Positions 53,011-62,066 of a stretch of 64,000 nucleotides of DNA are shown in pieces. Source of the stretch: an uncultured Sphingomonas sp. (GTDB taxonomy: Bacteria; Pseudomonadota; Alphaproteobacteria; Sphingomonadales; Sphingomonadaceae); the NCBI GenBank assembly GCA_946482655.1, contig CAMLSA010000005.1, forward strand, positions 5,848-69,847. The letters run 5' to 3'. The notes below the pieces were generated by a model, which made no database searches, was not told the origin of the DNA, and was given only the letters and a program-made list of their open reading frames with translations. Every line of letters begins with the position of its first letter. Position 1 is the stretch's first letter. The translations under genes were made by a program, and so were the position numbers.

Positions 53011-55275
53011 TTAATACCCGTCATAGACATAGCCGGTGCTGGTCGCGGTCAGCTCGTGCGGATCGACGCCGAGCAGGGTGATGCTGTGACCGCCCGGGGC
53101 CGAGATCACCATGCCTGCGCCGCTGTCGCTCAGGATCGGGCGAATGCCGGCCTTGATCAGCGCCGACAGGTCGATGAGGTCCTTGGCATTGCCCGCGCCG
53201 AAGTCGGCGATCCGGTCGTCGCCGAAGCCGGGTGCGAAGACGAAGCGGTCGTTGCCCTGGCCGCCGACCAGGAGATCGTCGCCCTGGCCGCCGATCAACA
53301 CATCATCGCCGCGGTCGCCGACCAGCTTGTCGTTGCCGCCGTGGCCGGTCAGGACATTGGCGCCGTCATTGCCGATGACCGCATTGGCGCCCTGGTTGCC
53401 GGTGCCGTTGATCGCGGCCTTGCCGATCAGCGACAGATCCTCGACATTGGCGGCGAGCGTGGTCGACACCGACGCTATGACGCGGTCGTCGCCCCCGCCG
53501 GGGAGCTCGACGATGTGGTCGGCGCTCGAATCGACCTGGTAGCGATCGTCGCCGCCGCCGCCGGTCATGGCGTCGGCGCCGATGCCGCCCTTCAGGATAT
53601 CGTCGCCATTGCCGCCCAGCAGGGCATCGTTGCCGATCTTGCCATAGAGATGGTCGTCGCCATTGCCGCCGGTCAGCTTGTTCGCCGCGACATTGCCCGA
53701 CAGGATATTGTCGAGCGCATTGCCGATGCCATCGATCGCGCGATTGCCGGTCAGCACCAGGTGGGTCTGCGTGGAACCAAGGCTGGTGGTGACCGCGGAG
53801 AGGACGGTCTCCTCCAGGGGCTGCGGGGCGGGCTGGGGCTGCGGCTTCGGCGCCGGTGGAGGAGATGTCGGAGCGGACGGCGTCGAAGCCGGCGCGTTGT
53901 TCAGGCTGTAGGCGCGGACATAGTCGATGTTCATCGTCGCCGAGTCGAAGTTCGCGGGCGGGGCGCCCGCCCAGTCGCCGCCAACCGCGAGGTTGACCAG
54001 CAGGTACATTGGCTGATGCATAGACGGCGGCGTGGGGACCGAGCCGACCGCCTTGCCGTCGACATACCAAGTGATAGACTGCTTGTTCCACAGCAGACCG
54101 TAGGTGTGGTCGCCTCGCAGCCCGTCCGGGAAGAAGGTGCGGAAAGCGTCGCTGTGATTGGGCGCGATGGCGCCGCCCGAGACCCAGTTCTGGCCGACAT
54201 TCTCCATGACGTCGATTTCCGGCGGCCAGACCGCCGCCTTGGGCATCAGCCAGAACGCCGGGAACATGCCCTGCTCGACCGGCAACTCGGCCTTGATCTC
54301 GAAATAGCCATAGGTCTGCGCGAAGCTGTGCTCAGTGGTCAGCAGGCCGGAGGAATATTTATAATTCCACAGCTGGGCGCTCTCGGCCGCGGTCAGTTTC
54401 TCCGCGGTGATCGACAGCTCGCCATTGCCAACCCTGAAGGGATTGGGCCCCAGCTTGGGGTCGGTATATACTTGGAGCTCGCCATTGCCGGGCAAGGTGC
54501 GCGCGATCAGCGAGTTGTCCGGGCCATAGCGGAAGGTGGTGTCCCAGGTGCCGGCGCGGGTCGCGTCGTTGTACAGCGACAGGCCATTGAACTCGTCGTT
54601 GAAGGTCATCTTCAGCCCGGTGGGCGAGAAGCGCAGCAGGAAGTCGTCGGGGGTCAGGTCGCCGATCCTGACGTCCTTGATGAGCAGCTTGTCGGTCGAG
54701 GACAGGTTGAGCAGCACGTCGGAGCCGACCTGCGACATCGCGCTCCTTACCGCGGCGAAGCTGGTGAACTGAGGATCGTTGAGGCGGATCAGGTCATGAT
54801 TGGCACCCGTCGCCGTGAATTTGTAGATCACGTCCTTGCCGGAGCCGTCATTGATCTCGAACAGGGTCTGCTTGTTGGATGTCTCGTCGATGAGGAGGTC
54901 GTTGCCCCGGCCGCCAGCCAGGACGTCGCGCGATCCATAGGCCTGGAGCTGCGAACCCGTGGGTGCAGCGACCATGGTGATCAGATCGCCGTGGACGCGG
55001 CCGATCTCGACGTTCGCGCCGAGCGCGATGTTATTATAGGCGGTGACCGCGTCAATGCCGCCACCAGGCGCCTCGATGATCCTGGTGGTGTCGAAAGCCA
55101 CCTGATACTGATCGTCGCCCGCGCCACCCGCCAGCGTATTGCCCGCGGCGCCGTCGGTGATCTGGTCGTTCCGCGAAGTCCCGGTGACGGTCGCGCCCAC
55201 TCCCGGCCGGCTATTGAAGTAATTATGCACGCCACCGGGCGCCGCCACCGCGACGTTCAAGAAATTCCTATACAT
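53011..55275 (-). CDS. Secreted GH16 glycanase with RTX calcium-binding repeats
   Basis: The 754-residue protein has a GH16 beta-glucanase-type domain (about residues 230-460) with the active-site EIDVME: Glu353, Asp355 and Glu358. A proline-rich linker (about 465-495) leads to C-terminal RTX nonapeptide repeats such as GGNGDDHLYG and GGQGDDLLVG. A few RTX-like repeats (GGAGDDQYQ, GGRGNDLLI) also precede the catalytic domain. There is no classical signal peptide, so type I secretion is expected. It resembles ExsH-type depolymerases of exopolysaccharide. The start follows GGGAG. It is the first gene beyond the tRNA-Asn. Confidence 0.9.
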   Translation of the reverse strand: MYRNFLNVAVAAPGGVHNYFNSRPGVGATVTGTSRNDQITDGAAGNTLAGGAGDDQYQVAFDTTRIIEAPGGGIDAVTAYNNIALGANVEIGRVHGDLITMVAAPTGSQLQAYGSRDVLAGGRGNDLLIDETSNKQTLFEINDGSGKDVIYKFTATGANHDLIRLNDPQFTSFAAVRSAMSQVGSDVLLNLSSTDKLLIKDVRIGDLTPDDFLLRFSPTGLKMTFNDEFNGLSLYNDATRAGTWDTTFRYGPDNSLIARTLPGNGELQVYTDPKLGPNPFRVGNGELSITAEKLTAAESAQLWNYKYSSGLLTTEHSFAQTYGYFEIKAELPVEQGMFPAFWLMPKAAVWPPEIDVMENVGQNWVSGGAIAPNHSDAFRTFFPDGLRGDHTYGLLWNKQSITWYVDGKAVGSVPTPPSMHQPMYLLVNLAVGGDWAGAPPANFDSATMNIDYVRAYSLNNAPASTPSAPTSPPPAPKPQPQPAPQPLEETVLSAVTTSLGSTQTHLVLTGNRAIDGIGNALDNILSGNVAANKLTGGNGDDHLYGKIGNDALLGGNGDDILKGGIGADAMTGGGGDDRYQVDSSADHIVELPGGGDDRVIASVSTTLAANVEDLSLIGKAAINGTGNQGANAVIGNDGANVLTGHGGNDKLVGDRGDDVLIGGQGDDLLVGGQGNDRFVFAPGFGDDRIADFGAGNAKDLIDLSALIKAGIRPILSDSGAGMVISAPGGHSITLLGVDPHELTATSTGYVYDGY

Positions 55276-55585
55276 GGATACACGTGCTCCCTGGACGTGA
55301 AATCAACCGCGCCGAACAATATTTGCGATTATTGAGCCCACCCGACGCGATTGATGCTTTGCCTCTCCGCCAGCCGCACTAACCTATGAGAGATCACGAT
55401 GTAACGTCGTATCGTTGAGTCGTGTCGACAAGGCGCCGATGTGAGGATCGATTTTTCGTTACGAGATCGGATGTTGATTTGCCAGAGGTGGACCGAGGTT
55501 TTGTAGAGATGAGCTGAAGAATCAAAAAGCGAATATTCCGCTTCAGTCACGATTGTCTTGATTTACAGGGTGTATTGTACGCGGA
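55276..55585. other. Intergenic region between nadK and GH16 genes
   Basis: No gene is supported in this 310-base gap. It contains the nadK terminator candidate at 55524-55543 and presumably the promoter of the GH16 gene, which is not clear. Confidence 0.4.
55524..55543 (-). terminator. Intrinsic terminator of the moaA-nadK operon
   Basis: Read on the minus strand, AAGCG and CGCTT form a stem around GAATATT, and TTT continues the run of T after the second arm. It lies about 43 bases after the nadK stop. Confidence 0.5.
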
Positions 55586-56359
55586 TCAGACCGCGAACTG
55601 TTCCATCGTGATCCGGTCGTCGAGCGCATGTTCGGGGTCGAACAGCAGCGTCAGCGGACTGGTGCGGTCGATGCCAACGCTGATCTGGGCGACATCCCGG
55701 ACTTCGCGCTGATCGGCGACGGCGCTGACCGGGCGCTTCACTGCGTCGAGGACGCGAAACGAGATCGCATTCTTGTTGGGCAGGATTGCACCGCGCCAGC
55801 GGCGCGGGCGGAACGGGCTGATCGGCGTCAGCGCGAGCAGCGACGATTCGAGCGGCAGAATGGGCCCCTGCGCCGAGAGGTTATAGGCGGTGGAGCCCGC
55901 CGGGCTCGATACCAGCACTCCGTCGCACACCAGCTCGGGCAGGACGACGCGGCCATCGACGAGGACCTCGATCTTCGCGGTCTCGCGGGTTTCGCGCAGC
56001 AGCGACACCTCGTTGATTGCGGGCATCGACAGACGCTGCCCGTCCACCGTCACCGCATCCATCCTGAGCGGCAGCACCGTGATCGCCTTGGCGTGCTGGA
56101 GCCTCAGCTCGAGCAGATCGGGCTTCCAGTCGTTCATCAGGAAGCCGACGGTGCCGAGATTCATCCCGAACACCGGCAATACGCGATGCCGGTCGAGCAT
56201 TGCATGCAAGGTGCGCAGCATGAAGCCGTCGCCGCCCAGTGCCACGATCAGGTCGGCGCGCTCGATCGGATGCCATTCGTATAGGTGGCGCAGCTCGGTC
56301 GCCGCCTCCTGCGATGCTTCGGTAGGGGAGGCGACAAGCGCCATCCGTTGTTCGGTCAT
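55586..56359 (-). CDS. nadK: NAD kinase
   Basis: The 257-residue protein has the NAD kinase motifs GGDG (VALGGDGFML), GMNLGTVGFLMND and SPAGSTAYNLSAQGPI. It phosphorylates NAD to NADP in the cytoplasm and is essential in most bacteria. Its start overlaps the moaA stop by four bases (ATGA), giving a moaA-nadK operon on the minus strand. Length is normal for alphaproteobacteria. Confidence 0.97.
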   Translation of the reverse strand: MTEQRMALVASPTEASQEAATELRHLYEWHPIERADLIVALGGDGFMLRTLHAMLDRHRVLPVFGMNLGTVGFLMNDWKPDLLELRLQHAKAITVLPLRMDAVTVDGQRLSMPAINEVSLLRETRETAKIEVLVDGRVVLPELVCDGVLVSSPAGSTAYNLSAQGPILPLESSLLALTPISPFRPRRWRGAILPNKNAISFRVLDAVKRPVSAVADQREVRDVAQISVGIDRTSPLTLLFDPEHALDDRITMEQFAV

Positions 56360-57381
56360 CCGCCCGTGACGCTCATGTGACGCGCGACCGCGGGCGCTGC
56401 GCCGGGTTTTTCGATCGTGAAGGCATGGCGCTCGGGCTTGAGCTTCATCGCCCGGTCGAGCAGCCGGTCGAGCTCGTCAGGCGTGCCCCCGCGCAGCGCC
56501 TTGCGCAGGTCGAGCCGCTCGTCATGGCCGAGGCACATGTAGATCTGGCCCGTGGCGGTCACCCGGACCCGGTTGCAGTCGTCGCAGAAATTGTTGGTCA
56601 GCGGCGTGATCAGGCCAAGCCGGGCGCCGAGCTCTTCGACCCGCACATAGCGAGCCGGCCCCCCGGTGCGGAAATCGAGCGGCGTCAGGGTGAAGCGCGA
56701 TTGCAGATCTCGGCGCACTCCGTCTAGCGGCAGATAACGATCGGTACGATCATCCTCCACTTCGCCGAGCGGCATCGTCTCGATCAAGGTCAGATCATGG
56801 CCCTCGGCGGCGCACCAGCGCAGCATCGGCTCGATCTCGGCCTCGTTGAGCGCCTTGAGCGCCACCATGTTGATCTTGATCGCAAGCCCAGCCTCGCGTG
56901 CGGCCGCGATCCCGTCGAGCACCGCGGCGAGATCGCCACCCCGGGTGATGAAGCCGAACCGCTCCGGATCGAGGCTGTCGAGGCTGACGTTGATCCGCCG
57001 CACGCCGGCGTCGGCCAGCGCAAGCGCATGCCCGCGCAGCTGGCTGCCGTTGGTCGTGAGGGTCAACTCGTCGAGCCCGTCGCCGATCCGCTGCCCGATC
57101 GCCCGAATCAGCGTGTCGATGCCCTTGCGGACCAGCGGCTCACCGCCGGTGAGACGGATCCGCTTGATGCCGCGCGCGATTAAGGCGTCGGCCAGCGCGG
57201 ACAACTCCTCCAGCGTCAGGATCTCGCGCTTGGGAAGGAACTGCATCCGCTCCGCCATGCAATAGCGGCAGCGGAAATCGCAGCGGTCGGTCACCGACAG
57301 ACGCAGATAGGAGATGCGCCGGCCGAAACTGTCGGCAAGCGCGCTACCGGTCTTCTGCTGCGACTTTTCCATGAGCGTCAT
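56356..57381 (-). CDS. moaA: GTP 3',8-cyclase MoaA (molybdenum cofactor biosynthesis)
   Basis: The 341-residue radical-SAM enzyme has the first cluster site Cys34, Cys38 and Cys41 (CDFRCRYC), the second cluster site in FCDDCNRVR with a later Cys (YMCLG), and the conserved C-terminal Gly-Gly. It makes the first intermediate of molybdopterin from GTP with MoaC. The ATG at 57381 follows TAGGAT. The product is needed for the molybdoenzyme encoded at 46450. Confidence 0.97.
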   Translation of the reverse strand: MTLMEKSQQKTGSALADSFGRRISYLRLSVTDRCDFRCRYCMAERMQFLPKREILTLEELSALADALIARGIKRIRLTGGEPLVRKGIDTLIRAIGQRIGDGLDELTLTTNGSQLRGHALALADAGVRRINVSLDSLDPERFGFITRGGDLAAVLDGIAAAREAGLAIKINMVALKALNEAEIEPMLRWCAAEGHDLTLIETMPLGEVEDDRTDRYLPLDGVRRDLQSRFTLTPLDFRTGGPARYVRVEELGARLGLITPLTNNFCDDCNRVRVTATGQIYMCLGHDERLDLRKALRGGTPDELDRLLDRAMKLKPERHAFTIEKPGAAPAVARHMSVTGG

Positions 57382-57500
57382 GGCAATATCCTAACAGGCC
57401 GCGGGCGCCAAGCATAGGAAGCTGTCGTCGGGCGGATATGGGCCGTCATGGCCGGAGCTTTGCATTGGCGTGCCCTCCCCGATACGGTAACAGGCAATCA

Positions 57501-59603
57501 ATGGATCAGGACGTTGGCGTGAGCGAAGCTGCGGTCGATATCGGCGCCGCCAGGGCGAAGCTGCCGCTTTTCCTGCTGTCGTTCCGCTTTCGTGGCGAGC
57601 TTGCCGGAATGGTCGAGCGTGCCGGCTGGCGGGTGATCGCGGCGCGCCGGTCCGACGGGCTCGAACGCCGCTTCATCGGATCGGGTGCGACCATCGCCAT
57701 CATCGATGCCCGCGACGCCGAGGACGAGGCGGTCGCCGCTTGCCGGGCGGTGGGCGGAGCGGTCAGTTCCGCGGGCTCGGCGCTGATGGTGATCGTCGAC
57801 AACAGCAGCGCGCTCGGCCGCTTCCATGAGGCTGGTGCCACCCATTATCTCGCCGCGCCATTCGACGAGGCCGCGTTCGAGATGGCGCTGCGCTTCGCCG
57901 ATCGCTTCGTAGAGCGGATGGCAGGCGGCAACCGGGCGGCCTCGGAGCGTGCCTCACTGCGACTGGCCGAATCCGAGGCCTGGATATGGAAACCGGGCGC
58001 CCGGCTGGTGACTATCAGCCCGGCCTTCGCCGAGCGGATCGGCGCCACGGGCGGCAGCGTGCCGATGTCGGTGCTGTTCCGACTGATGGATCGGGCGAGC
58101 CGGCGGCTGGCGCGCGAGGCGATTGACCGACTGCTCGCCAGTGGCAGGCCGACCGCCTTCGCCCATCGCAGCGTACTCCATGGCGACCGGCTGGCGCATC
58201 ATATCTCGTTCGACGAGGCCCGCGGCGCGGTGGTCGCCTGGATCGAAGCGACGCGCAATGATGGCGAACCGGAGCGGGAGGACGGCGACGCGCTGACCGG
58301 CCTGCCATCGGCCGACCGGATCCGCGACTGGGTCGAGGAGCGGCTAGCCGACCACTCGGCACCCGATCCGCGCTGCGTGCTGCTGATGCTCGGAATCATG
58401 CGCTTCGGCCTCGTCAACGCCGCCTTCGGCCGCACCACCGGCGATGCCGTTCTGCAGGGGGTCGCGCGGCGGATCGAGCGGGTCATCGATCGGCTCGGCC
58501 TGGGCAACGCCATGATCGCACGGACCGCCGGATCCGAATTCGCGATCGCGCTGGGGCCGCCCTTCACGGCCGACAGCGCCGAGCTGATCGCCAACCGGCT
58601 GGTCGAAAGCGTCGCCTGGCCGTTCGTTTCGGGCGAGTCGCTGATCCCGCTATCCTGCCGGGTCGGCATTGCCGCGATCAACTCGGATGGCCGGCGCGAT
58701 GCTGGCGTGCTGTTCCAGCGGGCGGCGGCGGCGCTGGCGGCGGCCAAACATGGCGATACCGGTCTGGTACGCGCGCTCGATGCCGAGAGCGAGGCCGAGG
58801 CGCATCGCCGCAATCAGCTCGAGATCGACCTGCGCCGTGCGCTCGACAATGATCAGATCGACATCCTCTTCCAGCCCCAGGTCGACATCGGCACCGGGCT
58901 TGTCATGGGGGTCGAGGCGCTCGCGCGCTGGCGCCATCCGCAGCTGGGCGAGTTGGGCGCGGTGCCGCTGTTCGCCACCGCCGCACGCTCTGATTTCATC
59001 GTCCAGCTCTCGACCCATGTCCAGCAGCGTGCCTTGCAACTCGCCGCGGCCTGGCCCGAGCGGATGAGCACGCTGCGCATGGCGGTGAACGTCACCGCCG
59101 CAGACATTGCCCGGCCGAATTTCGTCGAGGATTTCCTGGGAAGGGCCGACGACGCGGGATTCCCGCGCGACCGGCTGACCGTCGAGGTCACCGAGAGCGG
59201 TCTGATCTCCAATCTGGGGGGGGCCGCCGAACTGCTCGCCCGGCTTCGCCGCGCCGGGCTGCGCGTCGCGATCGACGATTTCGGCACCGGCTATTCGAGC
59301 CTCGCCTATCTGAAGGCGCTGCCGCTCGACTATCTGAAGATCGATAAGACCCTCGCCGAAGACATCACCGGCTCGACCCGCGACCGGATCGTGGTGCGCG
59401 GCGTGATCGACATGGCGCGGTCGCTGGGCCTCGCGGTGATTACCGAGGGTGTCGAGACCAAGGCCCAGCTCTCGCTGCTCGCGCGGGAGGGCTGCAACTT
59501 CTATCAGGGCTATCTCTGCTCGCCCCCGGTGGACAGCGCGACACTTCAGACGATGCTGCTGGACAAAGCGATGATGGCGCCGGCGGAAGAGCCGCTTTTG
59601 TAG
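57501..59603 (+). CDS. Degenerate GGDEF / EAL domain c-di-GMP phosphodiesterase
   Basis: The 700-residue protein has an N-terminal receiver-like region (about 1-140), a PAS-like part, a degenerate GGDEF domain reading AGSEF at residues 343-347, and an EAL domain with the signature Glu472 in VEALARWRHP, DDFGTGYSSLAYLKALP and ITEGVET. The EAL motifs needed for metal and substrate binding are intact, so it should cleave c-di-GMP, while the cyclase part is probably inactive or regulatory. The ATG at 57501 was preferred over one at 57438. It is a single gene divergent from moaA. Confidence 0.88.
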   Translation: MDQDVGVSEAAVDIGAARAKLPLFLLSFRFRGELAGMVERAGWRVIAARRSDGLERRFIGSGATIAIIDARDAEDEAVAACRAVGGAVSSAGSALMVIVDNSSALGRFHEAGATHYLAAPFDEAAFEMALRFADRFVERMAGGNRAASERASLRLAESEAWIWKPGARLVTISPAFAERIGATGGSVPMSVLFRLMDRASRRLAREAIDRLLASGRPTAFAHRSVLHGDRLAHHISFDEARGAVVAWIEATRNDGEPEREDGDALTGLPSADRIRDWVEERLADHSAPDPRCVLLMLGIMRFGLVNAAFGRTTGDAVLQGVARRIERVIDRLGLGNAMIARTAGSEFAIALGPPFTADSAELIANRLVESVAWPFVSGESLIPLSCRVGIAAINSDGRRDAGVLFQRAAAALAAAKHGDTGLVRALDAESEAEAHRRNQLEIDLRRALDNDQIDILFQPQVDIGTGLVMGVEALARWRHPQLGELGAVPLFATAARSDFIVQLSTHVQQRALQLAAAWPERMSTLRMAVNVTAADIARPNFVEDFLGRADDAGFPRDRLTVEVTESGLISNLGGAAELLARLRRAGLRVAIDDFGTGYSSLAYLKALPLDYLKIDKTLAEDITGSTRDRIVVRGVIDMARSLGLAVITEGVETKAQLSLLAREGCNFYQGYLCSPPVDSATLQTMLLDKAMMAPAEEPLL

Positions 59604-59631
59604 GCTGGATGGACTCTCCCGAGACCGCTGA

Positions 59632-61692
59632 CTACCCGGCCCTCAGCAGTCCCACCGCCGCGTCGCGCTCGAATAGGTAGAGTGCGATCCGTGCCGCCCG
59701 GCCCCGCTCCCCCTCCAATCCTCCGTCGCGATCGACCAGCAGTCGCGCGTCCTGGGTCGCCGCTTCGATCAGTGCGGCAGTGCGCTCGGGGCCAGCGAGG
59801 CGGAACTCGGCCTCGCCCGATTGGCGGGTGCCCAATATCTCGCCGGCACCGCGCAGCCTGAGATCCTCCTCGGCGATTCGGAAGCCGTCATTGGTCTCCC
59901 GCATCAGCGCGAGCCGCGCGCGCGACGTTTCGGATAACGCATTGCCGCGCAGCAGCAGGCAGATCGAGCGCTGATCGCCGCGCCCGACGCGCCCGCGCAA
60001 CTGGTGGAGTTGGGCGAGGCCGAAGCGATCCGCTCCCTCGACAATCATCAGCGTCGCGTTCGGCACGTCGACGCCGACCTCGATCACCGTGGTCGCGACC
60101 AGAACGCCCAGGCGTCCGGACTGGAAATCGGCCATCACAGCGTCCTTCTCGGCGCCCTTCATCCGGCCATGGACGACGCCGACCCTGTCGCCGAACAGGG
60201 CCGCCAGGCTTTCGCACCTGCTCTCTGCGGCAGCCAGATCGGACTGCTCGCTTTCCTCGACCAGCGGGCAGACCCAATAGGCTTGGCCGCCTTTCGCCAT
60301 ATGACGCCCGAGCGCGCCCACGATCTCATCGAGCCGCTCGCCGGAGATGACGCGGGTCTCGATTGGCTGGCGACCCGGCGGCATCTCGTCCAGCCGGCTC
60401 ACGTCCATCTCGCCGTAATGGCTGAGCGTCAGTGTCCGCGGGATCGGTGTCGCAGTCATCACCAGCAGGTGCGGCGGCCGTTCGGCCTTACTCTGGAGGA
60501 GCATCCGCTGAGCGACGCCGAAGCGATGCTGTTCGTCGACGACCGCCAGCGCGAGATTGCGATAGCCGACCTTTTCCTGGAAGATCGCATGAGTGCCGAC
60601 GAGGATGTCGATCGATCCGTCGGCAAGGCCCATCAGAGTCGCCTCGCGCGTCTTGCCTTTCTCGCGCCCGGTCAGGATCGCGACGTTGACCGGCAGGCCG
60701 GCCAAGCTACGGCTCAGCGTCTCGAAGTGCTGGCGCGCGAGGATCTCGGTCGGCGCGAGCAACGCGCCCTGCACCCCCGCCTCGACCGCGCTCAGCAGCG
60801 CCATCGTCGCGACCAGCGTCTTGCCCGAGCCGACGTCGCCCTGGAGCAGCCTTGTCATCGGTATCGGCTGCGCGATGTCGCCCTCGATCTCGGCGACCGC
60901 GCGCCGCTGGGCGCCGGTTGGGGCATAGGGCAGCTCGAGCGCGTCGCGCAGCCGGCCATCACCGGCCAGCGGTGTTCCCATGCGCCGCCGCGACGAGGCG
61001 CGGACCAGCATCAGCGCGAGTTGGTTGGCGAACAGCTCGTCATAGGCGAGCCGAGTGCGCGCCAGCTCGTCGGCGGGATCGGCATGGACGCGAACCAGCG
61101 CGTCGCGCCAGCCGGGCCAGCCGCGCGCCGCCAGCAAGCTCGGCTCGATCCATTCGGGCAGTTCGGGCGCACGCAGCATCGCCTGTTCGGCGAGCTGGCC
61201 CATGCGCCGCGTGGTCAGCCCCTCCGACAGCGGATAGACGCTTTCGCGCGACGGCAGATCGCCCGCTTCGGCGGGGGACAGGACATGATCGGGATGGATC
61301 ATCTGCAGTTCCTGCCCGTACAGCTCGAGTTTGCCCGAGACGATTCGCGGCTCGCCGAGCGGCAGCAGCTTCTTCGCCCAGCCGGGATTGCCGCCGAAAT
61401 AGACGAGGCTCAGGACATTGCCCGCCTGGTCGGTCGCGCCGACGCGGAAAGGCCCGCGCCCGCCCGAGGCGCGGTAGCTGGTCGGCACGACCCGGACGGT
61501 GACGATGCGTCCGCTGTCCTCCATCTCGACAGTGTCGACCGGCTTTCGCTCGATCGTTCCGGTGGGAAGATGAAACAGCACATCGACCACCCTTTCGAGC
61601 CGCAATTTTTTGAGCGGTTTGGCGAGCGCCGGGCCAACGCCTTTCAGCGCTTCCACTTCGGCGAACAACGGATTGAGAATATCGGGCCGCAT
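59632..61692 (-). CDS. recG: ATP-dependent DNA helicase RecG
   Basis: The 686-residue helicase has the N-terminal wedge domain (GVGPALAKPLKKL, then an OB fold), Walker A in LLQGDVGSGKTLVA, the DEQH box in VVDEQHRFGV and helicase C motifs including QLRGRVGRG. It unwinds and reverses stalled replication forks and recombination intermediates. Length is normal. It is divergent from sdhE, an arrangement common in alphaproteobacteria. Confidence 0.97.
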   Translation of the reverse strand: MRPDILNPLFAEVEALKGVGPALAKPLKKLRLERVVDVLFHLPTGTIERKPVDTVEMEDSGRIVTVRVVPTSYRASGGRGPFRVGATDQAGNVLSLVYFGGNPGWAKKLLPLGEPRIVSGKLELYGQELQMIHPDHVLSPAEAGDLPSRESVYPLSEGLTTRRMGQLAEQAMLRAPELPEWIEPSLLAARGWPGWRDALVRVHADPADELARTRLAYDELFANQLALMLVRASSRRRMGTPLAGDGRLRDALELPYAPTGAQRRAVAEIEGDIAQPIPMTRLLQGDVGSGKTLVATMALLSAVEAGVQGALLAPTEILARQHFETLSRSLAGLPVNVAILTGREKGKTREATLMGLADGSIDILVGTHAIFQEKVGYRNLALAVVDEQHRFGVAQRMLLQSKAERPPHLLVMTATPIPRTLTLSHYGEMDVSRLDEMPPGRQPIETRVISGERLDEIVGALGRHMAKGGQAYWVCPLVEESEQSDLAAAESRCESLAALFGDRVGVVHGRMKGAEKDAVMADFQSGRLGVLVATTVIEVGVDVPNATLMIVEGADRFGLAQLHQLRGRVGRGDQRSICLLLRGNALSETSRARLALMRETNDGFRIAEEDLRLRGAGEILGTRQSGEAEFRLAGPERTAALIEAATQDARLLVDRDGGLEGERGRAARIALYLFERDAAVGLLRAG

Positions 61693-61763
61693 GACTATCT
61701 GGCTTCTATCGTGTCGCCGACGGGCTTGCCAATCGCCCGCCGGCCAATTTGCATTGGACGACT

Positions 61764-62030
61764 ATGAATAGCGAAGACCGCCTGAAACGCCTGCGCTTTC
61801 GCGCCTGGCATCGCGGCACCAGGGAAGCCGACTATATGATCGGCGGCTATTTCGACCGTCTCCACCAGGGTTGGGACGATGTGGCGCTCGACTGGTTCGA
61901 GGGCCTGCTCAACCAGGAGGATGTCGACATCATGGGCTGGGTCATGGGCACCGTCCCCGTTCCTCCCGAATGGCAAGGTCCGATGATGGAACGGATGCAG
62001 CGGATCGACTACGTCAATATTCCCAAGTGA
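61764..62030 (+). CDS. sdhE: Succinate dehydrogenase assembly factor SdhE
   Basis: The 88-residue protein has the RGxxE motif at residues 17-21 (RGTRE) and the following DYMIGGYFD and DWFEGLLNQED stretches typical of SdhE/Sdh5. It promotes covalent FAD attachment to succinate dehydrogenase. The ATG at 61764 gives the usual length. It lies between recG and mfd, the conserved order. Confidence 0.95.
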   Translation: MNSEDRLKRLRFRAWHRGTREADYMIGGYFDRLHQGWDDVALDWFEGLLNQEDVDIMGWVMGTVPVPPEWQGPMMERMQRIDYVNIPK

Positions 62031-62066
62031 CGCGGGTCTGATCCCGCCCGGAATTTCAAAAACCCG

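Noticed and set aside
53056..55335. Long open frame on the plus strand opposite the GH16/RTX gene
   Set aside because: It is the antisense of the repeat-rich RTX gene; its Val/Ala/Asp-rich repeats are reflections of the GGxGxD repeats.
60004..61767. Long open frame on the plus strand opposite recG
   Set aside because: It is fully covered by a complete RecG with all helicase motifs; the antisense product has no recognisable domain.
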